Source: Magnetovibrio sp. | GTDB lineage: Bacteria; Pseudomonadota; Alphaproteobacteria; Rhodospirillales; Casp-alpha2 | DNA length: 64,000 nucleotides | Direction: 5' to 3' | Assembly: GCA_002690705.1 (NCBI GenBank) | Contig: NZFO01000004.1 | Location: 53,147 to 117,146 of the forward strand | Shown here: piece after piece, positions 17,658 to 25,781 of the stretch | Numbering within the stretch: the first letter of the stretch is position 1 | Layout: every line of letters begins with the position of its first letter | The notes under the pieces: model-generated | Told to the model about the DNA's origin: nothing | Seen by the model: the letters and a program-made list of their open reading frames with translations, nothing else | Database searches by the model: none | Made by a program: the position numbers and the translations under genes

Positions 17658-18560
17658 GTGAGTGAAAATCAGAAACCCAAAATCGAGCTCGATGGTAATT
17701 TGAATAAAAAGGCTGCGAATGATGGGCAGCCAACTAGCGTAGAAACGGCTATGATCGGCGAGTTTTTTGGTACATTCGTATTAGTATTTTTTGGCGTTGG
17801 GTCGGTGCAGGCGGCCGTAGCGACTGGCGCGCAAGCGGGGCTGTGGCAAGTTGCTGTCGTCTGGGCAGTCGGAGTCAGCCTAGGTATCTATACAGCTGCG
17901 AGCCTATCCGGTGCCCACATCAATCCGGCGATAACTGTTATGGCAGCGGTCTACGATAAATTTCCTGTTCGCAGGATCATACCGTATTGGGTGGCCCAAA
18001 TAGCGGGGGCGGCGGTTGCGTCGCTTGTACTATATGCAATGTTTGCAGAGGTAATTATTGAATTTGAGCGCGCCAAAGGTCTCTTGAGAGGGGGGCCCGG
18101 CAGTGAACTTAGCGCCATGATGTTTGGGGAGTACTTCCCAAATCCTGCTATTTTTGGGTCAGCGGAGGATGCTTGGCGGGTCATAACTCCTACTTCCGCC
18201 TTTATAGCCGAGATGATTGGCACTGCCATGCTAGCTTTTCTAGTTTCGACAGTGACCCATGAGCGGAACGATGCTCGACCACCCTCCGCCATGGGGGCCG
18301 TTATTATTGGAGTCGGTGTGGCTGCGATAATTTCAGTTATCGCCCCCTTGACCCAAGCCGCACTGAATCCAGCCCGAGATTTTGGTCCGCGTATTGTTGC
18401 ATATTTCCTCGGTTGGGGGGAAATAGCAATCCCGGGCCCACGTAATGGCTTTTTCACTGTGTATATAATCGCGCCAATCATGGGCGCGGTAATTGGTGGA
18501 GGCTTGTATCGTCTTATTGCATCGCGCTTGCCCGTTAAAAAATCAAACTTTGAAAACTAA
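17658..18560 (+). CDS. Aquaglyceroporin (MIP family channel)
   Basis: 300 aa with six membrane helices and two NPA loops: GAHINPAITV near residue 95 and LNPARDFGPR near 235. The Asp after NPAR is typical of glycerol facilitators rather than water-only aquaporins. Such channels pass glycerol and uncharged arsenite, and reportedly also trivalent methylarsenic; AqpS is an example in an arsenic operon. A GTG start has GGAGAGGTAGGG close upstream, within the end of the preceding gene. As the last gene of the aioBA run it probably moves the arsenical substrate or product; glycerol uptake is the alternative. The N-terminal 30 residues are polar and extended. Confidence 0.88.
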   Translation: MSENQKPKIELDGNLNKKAANDGQPTSVETAMIGEFFGTFVLVFFGVGSVQAAVATGAQAGLWQVAVVWAVGVSLGIYTAASLSGAHINPAITVMAAVYDKFPVRRIIPYWVAQIAGAAVASLVLYAMFAEVIIEFERAKGLLRGGPGSELSAMMFGEYFPNPAIFGSAEDAWRVITPTSAFIAEMIGTAMLAFLVSTVTHERNDARPPSAMGAVIIGVGVAAIISVIAPLTQAALNPARDFGPRIVAYFLGWGEIAIPGPRNGFFTVYIIAPIMGAVIGGGLYRLIASRLPVKKSNFEN

Positions 18561-19151
18561 GTATTCGAATTGAGTGCAAAAGCTGAATTTGTGCTTAAAA
18601 AATTGTGACGACTTAGCCGTAAATCTCTCTGAGGACTGAGTAAACTGCTCAATGAGCCGTTTACTCTTCCTTCTTAAGTGATGGAACATTAAATTTTTAT
18701 TAAGTCTTGGGGCACTGGAGATGTACTTCAACTCAACCATTTGCCGACCAAAATGTTTATGCTAACCAATGCACAAATATTTTTCTTGCGGAAAAAAGTA
18801 TTTCGATTAATCTAGAAATATAGAAAAAATAAGTTTTATTGGGATGAAAGCGAATTGAATAATGGAAACCTCATGTAAGATGTAAAACCTTGTGAATTTG
18901 AAGATTGTTTTTTGTTCGCGAGTGATCTGAGTCGGGACAACACTCATAGGGTCGGAGCAGAAATAAAACAGATCGAGGACCGGATCAAAAAGACTAGTGT
19001 TCTCGGTTTTTCTTGGTCCAATTCTTGTCCCGTTGTTGCGTATTAATAAATGTCGATCTACCCTTGAAACGATACTATCATACTTGCATATGAGGTTAGT
19101 TATAATAATAGGTTAATCCAGAGACAGTAGAACACCCGGAGGTATTGAATA
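18561..19151. other. 591-bp intergenic region before the molybdopterin oxidoreductase
   Basis: I see no convincing gene. The region is AT-rich and separates the aio run from the next operon, so it probably holds the terminator of the first and the promoter of the second. A TATAAT at 19101-19106 lies about 45 bases before the start at 19152. ACCCTTGAAACGAT at 19060-19073 resembles the core of the repeat at 4401-4542. Confidence 0.4.
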
Positions 19152-21266
19152 ATGAACGTCATGGACCGTAATCTTGGCGAGCGTCTGGCGGAGATAAAAG
19201 GCGCAAAGATGATTAAAAGTTTTTGTTATACTTGCCCGTGGCAATGCCCGACGGAGGTCTTTGTTAGAGATGACAAGATTGTCTATCAAAAAGGTAATCC
19301 AGAAGCACCCAACAATATTGGATCACGTTGTGCAAAAGGCATGGCTAGTTGGTATGTCAGCAAGGACCCTGATCGTTTAAAATATCCGATGCTTCGAACC
19401 AACGCAAAGGGTGAGCCGGGTCAGTTTAAGAGGATTAGTTGGGATGAAGCCTTTGAATTTATTGCTAAAAAGTTGAAAGAAATAGCCGACCACTGGGGCC
19501 CCGAATCAGTGGCATTGACCTGTCATCATGACCCTAACACGGTTTTCTACCATCATCTTTTGAAGGACTTGTACGGTTCTCCTAATATGTATGCGCATAC
19601 TTCTGGGTGTGAGCAAGATCGCCGTTCCGCCTGCCTAGACTTGTTTGGGCATGTCTTTCCAATGCATGATTTTGCAAATTCGAAATACGTAATGTTATGG
19701 GGTATGAACAACTTGGGGGCGAATCAAGGTCTTTGGGAGAGCCGTGCATTGATGGAAGCTAAAGCTAAGGGATGTCGCTTAGTTGTTATCGACCCAAATT
19801 TCACTGAAACTGCTCAAAAAGCTGATGAATGGGTACCTATACAACCGGGCACAGACGGGGCATTAGCGTTAGCTATGTGTAAAACAATCATTGATGAAAA
19901 GCTCTACGATGAGGCTTTCGTCAGCTCACATTGTGAGGGTTTTACAGGTTTTCAGGATCACTTGAGTGAAAAAGGCTACACTCCAGAATGGGCAGAGGAT
20001 ATTTGCGGGATAGATGCAGAGCGAATCAAACGCCTAGCTCGGGAGTTTGCAACGACAAAGCCCTCTATGTCCGCTATTTTCAAAGGTTCAGGGTATTATA
20101 CAAATGGACACGATGCTGGCCGAGCATGCTATATTTTAGATGCAATTTGTGGCGAGGTGGACAAGCCAGGCAATATTAATCTTAAAGATTGGGCTCCCTT
20201 GGGTGCTCCGGTCAATATCCCAGAAACCGCAATAAAGCAGCCTGAAAAAGAACCTTTACACGTGGCAATGGGCTATCCGCTTGCCCCTGATTTGCCAAAC
20301 TCCCGTCTGCCTGATGCTGTAATAAATGGACACCCCTACCCCATTAAGGCTTGGTTTGTGCATGCAAGCAATCCCGTAATGAGTGATCCTAATCGGGAGC
20401 GAGTGCAGGAAATGTTTAAAAACCTTGAGCTAGCAGTGTCACTCGAGCTCTACATGAGCGAGACTTCCCTCGAATGCGATATAGTACTGCCAGAAACATC
20501 ATTTCACGAGCAGGCTGAAATTCGCCAAGGCATGTGGCTAGGACCAGAAGTTATTCTTTGCCAGCCGGTAGTGGAGCCCGTAGGGGAGGCGAAACCGGCC
20601 TATGAGATCGTTAAGGGGATTGCCCAAAAGATGGGTTGGGGGCATCACTTTCCATATGAAAAATGGGAAGATTGGGGCGAGGTCGCCATGAAAGATATCC
20701 CTATGACCCTAGGGGAATTGAAGGAGAAAGGATTTTGGGCTGGAGAAGTGCGCTACAATCGGGTTCCAGAAGGATTGCCGACGGCATCAGGAAAAATTGA
20801 GATCTATTCAAAAAATTATGAAAATGCGGGCCTTAACCCCTATCCTGAATACACTGATCGTACCGTTATTCCCGATGACGAGTACCCGCTTCAGGTCACC
20901 CACTCGAAGCTCTCAATGCACTGCAATATAGTGACACAAAATAATCCTTACTTGATGGAGGTTTGCGGCGAGAATTGGGTTGAGATTAACAGTATTGATG
21001 CAGCCAAGTATGGTATTCGAGATGGAGAGCGTTGTATCATTGAAAGCCCAAAAGATAACATTGAAATACTTGCCAAGGTTGTTGAGGGCTTGGTTCCCGG
21101 ATGTATCTCCATTCGTCATGGTCATGGTTTTGGGCATTGGGCAATGGGTTCGACAGCAAAAGGCAAGGGTGCGCACTCTAACAATCTAATGGATACGCAC
21201 ACCAACCCGGTGACGGGCGCCAACTGTTATAACGAATGCAAAGTTCGCATTCGACAAGCCATTTGA
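19152..21266 (+). CDS. Molybdopterin oxidoreductase, PsrA/PhsA/ArrA-like catalytic subunit
   Basis: 704 aa, of the DMSO-reductase superfamily. An N-terminal [4Fe-4S] motif has Cys25, Cys28, Cys32 and Cys60. Cys153 (in HTSGCEQDRR) is at the place of the Mo or W ligand, as in the polysulfide, thiosulfate and arsenate reductase group. A C-terminal molybdopterin dinucleotide-binding domain includes ITQNNP-like and PVTGANCYNE segments. There is no Tat signal, so it should stay in the cytoplasm, unlike PsrA, PhsA and ArrA. CGGAGG lies before the ATG. With the ferredoxin subunit just downstream and the cytochrome b at 24294 it forms a three-part quinone-linked complex. The substrate is unknown. Confidence 0.82.
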   Translation: MNVMDRNLGERLAEIKGAKMIKSFCYTCPWQCPTEVFVRDDKIVYQKGNPEAPNNIGSRCAKGMASWYVSKDPDRLKYPMLRTNAKGEPGQFKRISWDEAFEFIAKKLKEIADHWGPESVALTCHHDPNTVFYHHLLKDLYGSPNMYAHTSGCEQDRRSACLDLFGHVFPMHDFANSKYVMLWGMNNLGANQGLWESRALMEAKAKGCRLVVIDPNFTETAQKADEWVPIQPGTDGALALAMCKTIIDEKLYDEAFVSSHCEGFTGFQDHLSEKGYTPEWAEDICGIDAERIKRLAREFATTKPSMSAIFKGSGYYTNGHDAGRACYILDAICGEVDKPGNINLKDWAPLGAPVNIPETAIKQPEKEPLHVAMGYPLAPDLPNSRLPDAVINGHPYPIKAWFVHASNPVMSDPNRERVQEMFKNLELAVSLELYMSETSLECDIVLPETSFHEQAEIRQGMWLGPEVILCQPVVEPVGEAKPAYEIVKGIAQKMGWGHHFPYEKWEDWGEVAMKDIPMTLGELKEKGFWAGEVRYNRVPEGLPTASGKIEIYSKNYENAGLNPYPEYTDRTVIPDDEYPLQVTHSKLSMHCNIVTQNNPYLMEVCGENWVEINSIDAAKYGIRDGERCIIESPKDNIEILAKVVEGLVPGCISIRHGHGFGHWAMGSTAKGKGAHSNNLMDTHTNPVTGANCYNECKVRIRQAI

Positions 21267-21282
21267 TCGGGAGAAAAGTCAT

Positions 21283-21843
21283 ATGCAACACGGTTTTTAT
21301 TTCGATCACAAACGCTGCGTCAAATGTCACGCCTGTGAAATCGCGTGTAAGACATGGAATGAGGTGGAGATCGGCCCTCGATGGCGTGAAGTTGTCAAAA
21401 TTGAGAGTGGCACATTTCCAAACGTAAAATCCATGAATGTCTCTATGGCATGTATGCATTGTGGAGATGCCCCTTGCAGGAACGCTTGTCCCGTCTCGGC
21501 AATTACAAAGCGTGCTGATGACGGTCTTGTAGTTGTAGACCAAAATACATGCATCGGCTGTGGATTTTGTTCTTGGGCGTGCCCGTTTAATGCACCTCAA
21601 TTGTCCGCGCAAGCAGGTAAGATGGAAAAATGCAATTTTTGTCAAACCCCCGGTAAGGAGCGTCCGCTAGATATGCCGCGCGCTTGTGAGGAAATATGTC
21701 CGACAGGTGCAATCAAGTCTGGTTCCATGGCTGACCTTTCAAATCAAGGCCGAGAACGTGCGGCTGAGCGGTTGAGTGGCGCCGATATGCGGGGGTTTCC
21801 CGGGATTGTTGTTGGCGCACAAGAGCAATTTGGAGGTGACTAA
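21283..21843 (+). CDS. Four-cluster ferredoxin subunit (PsrB/DmsB-like)
   Basis: 186 aa with four cysteine groups: CVKCHACEIAC (residues 12-22), CMHCGDAPCRNAC, CIGCGFCSWAC, and a final CNFC...CEEIC group. This is the standard electron-transfer subunit that wires a molybdopterin catalytic subunit to a membrane quinone subunit. It follows the catalytic gene by 16 bases. It has no signal peptide, in agreement with a cytoplasmic complex. Confidence 0.9.
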   Translation: MQHGFYFDHKRCVKCHACEIACKTWNEVEIGPRWREVVKIESGTFPNVKSMNVSMACMHCGDAPCRNACPVSAITKRADDGLVVVDQNTCIGCGFCSWACPFNAPQLSAQAGKMEKCNFCQTPGKERPLDMPRACEEICPTGAIKSGSMADLSNQGRERAAERLSGADMRGFPGIVVGAQEQFGGD

Positions 21844-21878
21844 AAAGGGTTTAAACAGGTGTGACTTTATTAATCTTG

Positions 21879-21895
21879 CATAAGGCATGCTTATG
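21879..21895. promoter_or_regulatory. 17-bp inverted repeat upstream of the second methyltransferase
   Basis: CATAAG-N5-CTTATG forms a perfect 6-bp dyad 127 bases before the ATG at 22022. Size and symmetry fit an operator, possibly for the GntR protein of the first cluster, but I did not find a matching copy there. Confidence 0.3.
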
Positions 21896-22021
21896 ATGCA
21901 TGGGCTTACTCGGTAATTATCACAGGTAACCGTTGGAGAATTGGAGTTCATCCACATACAATAGGGACGTTAATAATAAAATCCGTAAAATCGGAACGGT
22001 TATTAAAAACTGGGGGCGTTT

Positions 22022-23383
22022 ATGGTCGCTATAAAAGAAAATGCGGTTTCGCCGCAACGACAGCGCACACTGGATGCGATTAATCTGCGTGAGCCAGATA
22101 TGGTTCCTGTGGGGTTATGGGGAACAATTGAGGGGTACCAAAATCTTCGTAGGGGTCTTGGTATGGAATATAATGAGAATGCCCGTAACTACCGAACTGG
22201 CTCAACAACTTGGACGACAGATGTGAGTTTCGAATTGGATTTAGCCGAGAAGCTTGATCTAGATTTTGTTCGTATTTCTGTGGGGCCACCGGGTGGCTCT
22301 CCTGGATTTCGACCGATTAAGGAAGGAGATTTCCCGTTTCGTTTGGACGTGCAACCCGGCGGTGATGATGTGGAGGTCAATGTGGATGAGTGGGGTGTAA
22401 TCCGAAAATTCACCCCCCATGAAAACGGCAGTTACTATGAAATGATCGGCTATCCTCTTTTCGATGCGACGAGCGCGCCCCTCGAAGAAGGATTGAAAAT
22501 ATTAGAAGCTTATCCTTGGCCTGACCCGAATGATGAGAGTTGTTTCTCAGACTCACCAGTTCCAGGAATGGATATGGCAACTTACTGCAAGTATGTGCGT
22601 GAGGAAACGCCGTTTGCGCTCATGGGCCAAGCCGGCCGAGGCGGTTTATTTGAACAAGCAAAATATATGGTTGGTTACGCCAAGATTTTTTCCGACTTTA
22701 TCGAGGCACCCGAATTCCTAGAGGCTCTCCTCACCAAGTTGACCGATCTAGAAATAGCATTCAATAAAGCAATGATCGATCGAATGGGCGAGTATATCGA
22801 TTGGATCCGTGTCAGCCCGGAAGATTTAGCAAGTGAAAAAACAGCGTTTCTCTCTTTAAAAATGTTCAAACGCCAGTTATTGCCGCATTATCACCGCGCT
22901 TGTATGGAGACGAAGGAATACTTCCTTAAGAAAAACCCGAACGGGAAAATTCAGTTCCACAGTTGCGGGGCTATTCCGACATCGTTCATGGAGGGCTTGT
23001 TAAGTCAACAGCTCAATAATGGACAATCTTGTGTTGACGGCTTTGATCCGGTGCAGCCCAAAGCAGCGCGTCATTCTGGCCCGCGGTCCAAGAAGTTAAT
23101 GTTGGGAGATAAGATGTTTTTTTATGGTGGTATTGATGTGCAAGAAACTCTCCCGTGGGGTTCTGAGGAAGACGTCCGGAAGGAAGTTCGTCAACGCATA
23201 TGGGAAATGGGTAAAGGCGGCGGCTATCTCCTGAGTTCATCCCATCGCTTGGAGCATGATGTTCCGATTGAAAACACTCTTGCAATGATTGATGAAGCAA
23301 GAATATACGGCACTTACCCTCTACCAGAGGAGCCACCGGAAGGTGCGGATGTAGGAGACGACCTACTCGAGTTACAGCGTTAA
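22022..23383 (+). CDS. UroD-family corrinoid methyltransferase 2
   Basis: 453 aa, same superfamily as the protein at 7038 but clearly diverged and longer. His313 and Cys315 (FHSCGA) keep the first half of the zinc motif. The third ligand is Tyr368 (FYGGIDVQ) where the first protein has Cys319; Cys337 is a possible substitute. It opens RQRTLDAINLREPDMVP. It lies in a 178-base gap after the ferredoxin subunit and 42 bases before its own corrinoid gene. It probably acts on a different methyl donor, or a different methylation state of the same donor, from methyltransferase 1. Confidence 0.82.
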   Translation: MVAIKENAVSPQRQRTLDAINLREPDMVPVGLWGTIEGYQNLRRGLGMEYNENARNYRTGSTTWTTDVSFELDLAEKLDLDFVRISVGPPGGSPGFRPIKEGDFPFRLDVQPGGDDVEVNVDEWGVIRKFTPHENGSYYEMIGYPLFDATSAPLEEGLKILEAYPWPDPNDESCFSDSPVPGMDMATYCKYVREETPFALMGQAGRGGLFEQAKYMVGYAKIFSDFIEAPEFLEALLTKLTDLEIAFNKAMIDRMGEYIDWIRVSPEDLASEKTAFLSLKMFKRQLLPHYHRACMETKEYFLKKNPNGKIQFHSCGAIPTSFMEGLLSQQLNNGQSCVDGFDPVQPKAARHSGPRSKKLMLGDKMFFYGGIDVQETLPWGSEEDVRKEVRQRIWEMGKGGGYLLSSSHRLEHDVPIENTLAMIDEARIYGTYPLPEEPPEGADVGDDLLELQR

Positions 23384-23425
23384 TCAAGTCGTCCACATAA
23401 TAAAGATTACCTTGAGGATTATTTC

Positions 23426-24265
23426 ATGCCCTTGGCTATTGATACTGAAAAAGAATTCGATCTTGGAGACTTAAAGGACGATATCGAAAGTTCTCGCGCG
23501 ACAGATCGTTGGGATGATGCGCCCGCGGAAATCAAGGAATTATTCCATGAATTAGAGTGGAATATCATTGATGGTGAGCATATGGACACGGTTGATTTTA
23601 TTAACACGGCGCTGGAAAGCGATGTTAATGCTCGGACTTTAATCGCTGGCCCAATGGCTGTGGGTATTGCGGAGGTGGGTCGAAGGTTCAAGATGGATGA
23701 GTATTTTCTGCCTGAAGTTATGATGTCTGCAAAATGTATGCAGGCTGCGCTGGAGATCTTAAAGCCTCTAATTGTTGCAGAGAAAACAGAGGAAATCGGT
23801 ACAGTGGTCGTTGGCACAGTGCAGGGTGACTTGCATGATATTGGTAAGAAAATTGTCGCTATGATGCTAGAAGCTGCTGGGTTTACGGTTGTTGATCTTG
23901 GAGTTACAGTTACTCCCGATCAATTTATGGAGGCTATTGAAGAACACAACCCGGTCATTGTCGGGTTCTCTGCATTGCTGACGACGACTATGAATATGCA
24001 GTGGGAGACGCTGAAACGTATTACCGCCGAGGGTAAACGTGAGGATTTAAAAGTCTTTGTCGGAGGTGCTCCCATCAGTCAAAACTGGTGTGATAAAATC
24101 GGGGCTGATGCCTATGCTTTAGACGCATTGGTTGCTGTTGAGAAAGCCAAAGCTTGTGTTACTAATCTTGCCAATATGAAGGGTGGTGATCCAGAGCTTC
24201 ATGAAGCGATGATTGCTATGGATGTGGAGCGTGAGCAGGCAAAGTTAGAGGCAGACTCCGTCTGA
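23426..24265 (+). CDS. Corrinoid (B12-binding) methyl-carrier protein 2
   Basis: 279 aa. A cap domain covers about residues 40-120 (RTLIAGPMAVGIAEVGRRF, LPEVMMSAKCMQAAL). The cobalamin-binding domain has the DxHxxG motif DLHDIG with lower-ligand His137, then SALLTTTM and GGAPIS. It is a more typical MtbC/MetH-like carrier than the first, and adds N-terminal (about 35 aa) and C-terminal (about 35 aa) acidic extensions. It follows methyltransferase 2 and precedes the cytochrome b subunit. No second activator gene is present, so the RACo protein at 8954 probably serves both carriers. Confidence 0.9.
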   Translation: MPLAIDTEKEFDLGDLKDDIESSRATDRWDDAPAEIKELFHELEWNIIDGEHMDTVDFINTALESDVNARTLIAGPMAVGIAEVGRRFKMDEYFLPEVMMSAKCMQAALEILKPLIVAEKTEEIGTVVVGTVQGDLHDIGKKIVAMMLEAAGFTVVDLGVTVTPDQFMEAIEEHNPVIVGFSALLTTTMNMQWETLKRITAEGKREDLKVFVGGAPISQNWCDKIGADAYALDALVAVEKAKACVTNLANMKGGDPELHEAMIAMDVEREQAKLEADSV

Positions 24266-24293
24266 TTACATGTAACGAGGATTTTATAAACTA

Positions 24294-25409
24294 ATGACGT
24301 CTGGATTATCCGTCCATGTTGGCAAGTTGCCGCCGATGGCGGTTGGCCTTGGTTTGTTTTTAAGCGCCCTTCTTAAAATTATCGGTGAAGAATGGGGCTA
24401 TGCTCTGTTTCTAGCTGCGCTATTACTCTTAGGTATCGGCATCGGCATCTTTAGCCTCTTTATTTTCACCCATAAGTTTGAGACAGAGATGCTGAGCCGT
24501 CTTTGGAAGTGGTTGCTTAAATGGGGAGCGTGGACATACGTTTGGGGAGTTGCAGCATTAAGTGGTTTTTTCATTCATGAGACCCATGCTGGTGACATGG
24601 AATTACAGTGGGTGCTTTTTGGTCCTGCGGCATTGGCCTCAATAGTTGCTGTGGATTGGGGTCTATATAAACTTTTGATAGGGAAAAATTTGCCAACATG
24701 GCGGCGTTTTGGCCATTTAGTCACGCGTGAAAAATCAGATCCCGCGGCCATGAGGCGTACCTTTATAGATGATGTCGTCCTGCATCGCTCGCTACTATCG
24801 GTAAGTTGGTTTAGGTGGCTCCGTCATACACTGATTTTTTGGGGTTTTATTGCAATGTTTGGCTTGGAGTTATTGGCTGTTCTCGTGCGCGAGGCGTGGC
24901 CTGCGTTTGGCGGCGAGGATATTTGGGAGAATACTACTCACCCAATCCGGTTGGTATTTGATTTTGGGTATGAATTTACCGGGGCTATGGTCCTTCTCGG
25001 CTGCATTCTTGCTTTGATTTGGCGAGTGATGGTCAATGGAAAGCCTGAACAGAAGTTTGCCGACACTCCGAGCACGATCTTTCTTCTTTTTGTTGTGTCT
25101 AGCGGTTTTATAGTGGAAGCACACCGCTTAGCGACTTTGACCCCGGATCCGGTTTATTGGTTGTCTTTTATAGGCTATGCGATGGTGCCATTTGTACCGG
25201 ATGGTGGATTTAGTGCAATGACGTCTCAGGCACTTTGGTATATCCATATTTTTGGCTCATGCGCATTCATTGCGTATGTGCCTGCTAAGCGGTTAATCCA
25301 TTCTTGTGCAACACCAGTTGGTCGAATGATGAATGCGCAAAAAGAGTTACTTGATCAGAAACGCAAATTAACACTTTCTGGCCTTATGAGCGATCTGGAT
25401 GTTAAATAG
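24294..25409 (+). CDS. NarI/DsrM-like cytochrome b membrane subunit
   Basis: 371 aa. About eight hydrophobic segments are visible. The C-terminal half matches the nitrate reductase gamma fold (PF02665 type), with histidines in RHTLIFWGF, HPIRLVFDFGYEFTG, EAHRLA and WYIHIFG suited to bind two hemes b, and a final ATPVGRMM motif. The N-terminal half adds extra helices. It is the expected quinone-reacting anchor for the catalytic and ferredoxin subunits at 19152-21843, although the second methyltransferase pair lies between them. It begins 28 bases after the corrinoid gene. Confidence 0.82.
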   Translation: MTSGLSVHVGKLPPMAVGLGLFLSALLKIIGEEWGYALFLAALLLLGIGIGIFSLFIFTHKFETEMLSRLWKWLLKWGAWTYVWGVAALSGFFIHETHAGDMELQWVLFGPAALASIVAVDWGLYKLLIGKNLPTWRRFGHLVTREKSDPAAMRRTFIDDVVLHRSLLSVSWFRWLRHTLIFWGFIAMFGLELLAVLVREAWPAFGGEDIWENTTHPIRLVFDFGYEFTGAMVLLGCILALIWRVMVNGKPEQKFADTPSTIFLLFVVSSGFIVEAHRLATLTPDPVYWLSFIGYAMVPFVPDGGFSAMTSQALWYIHIFGSCAFIAYVPAKRLIHSCATPVGRMMNAQKELLDQKRKLTLSGLMSDLDVK

Positions 25410-25472
25410 ATGACGTTAAATTTGTACAATATCAAACAATGTTTTAACAGCAAATAGCTCTAGGTCATTAAA

Positions 25473-25760
25473 ATGCCGTCGCTGCAGCAAGTTCTTCCAA
25501 AAACTGACTATCCAAATTATCTACAACCACTTCTAGATGTGGCCGTTATTGCTTTTAAATTAAATACAGGATCCCCCTGTGATGGACATTCGGCAATGTT
25601 CGAATCTTGGCCCGGTACAGAGGAGCATGTGAGGCGTTGGTTTGTGCTGGATAATGGGAAAGCTGTTGCTATTGAGGAGGCCCCCGATCAATCACCCGCT
25701 TTTGTGGTGATTGATTATTTTAACGAGGTAAACGAGGGACAGCCCCGATTAAATTTGTAA
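25473..25760 (+). CDS. Hypothetical protein, 95 aa
   Basis: I do not recognise this protein. It is 95 aa and acidic, without signal peptide or membrane segment, and contains one cysteine. It lies 63 bases after the cytochrome b gene and 21 bases before the LysR gene on the same strand. No strong ribosome-binding site is visible. Codon use looks like that of its neighbours, so I keep it as a probable gene. Confidence 0.5.
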   Translation: MPSLQQVLPKTDYPNYLQPLLDVAVIAFKLNTGSPCDGHSAMFESWPGTEEHVRRWFVLDNGKAVAIEEAPDQSPAFVVIDYFNEVNEGQPRLNL

Positions 25761-25781
25761 ACCAAGGGAGACCTTCGAACA

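Noticed and set aside
18543..18740. A 65-codon open frame on the minus strand in the gap after the channel gene
   Set aside because: Basic, Ser/Lys/Phe-rich composition typical of AT-rich non-coding DNA and no recognisable domain.
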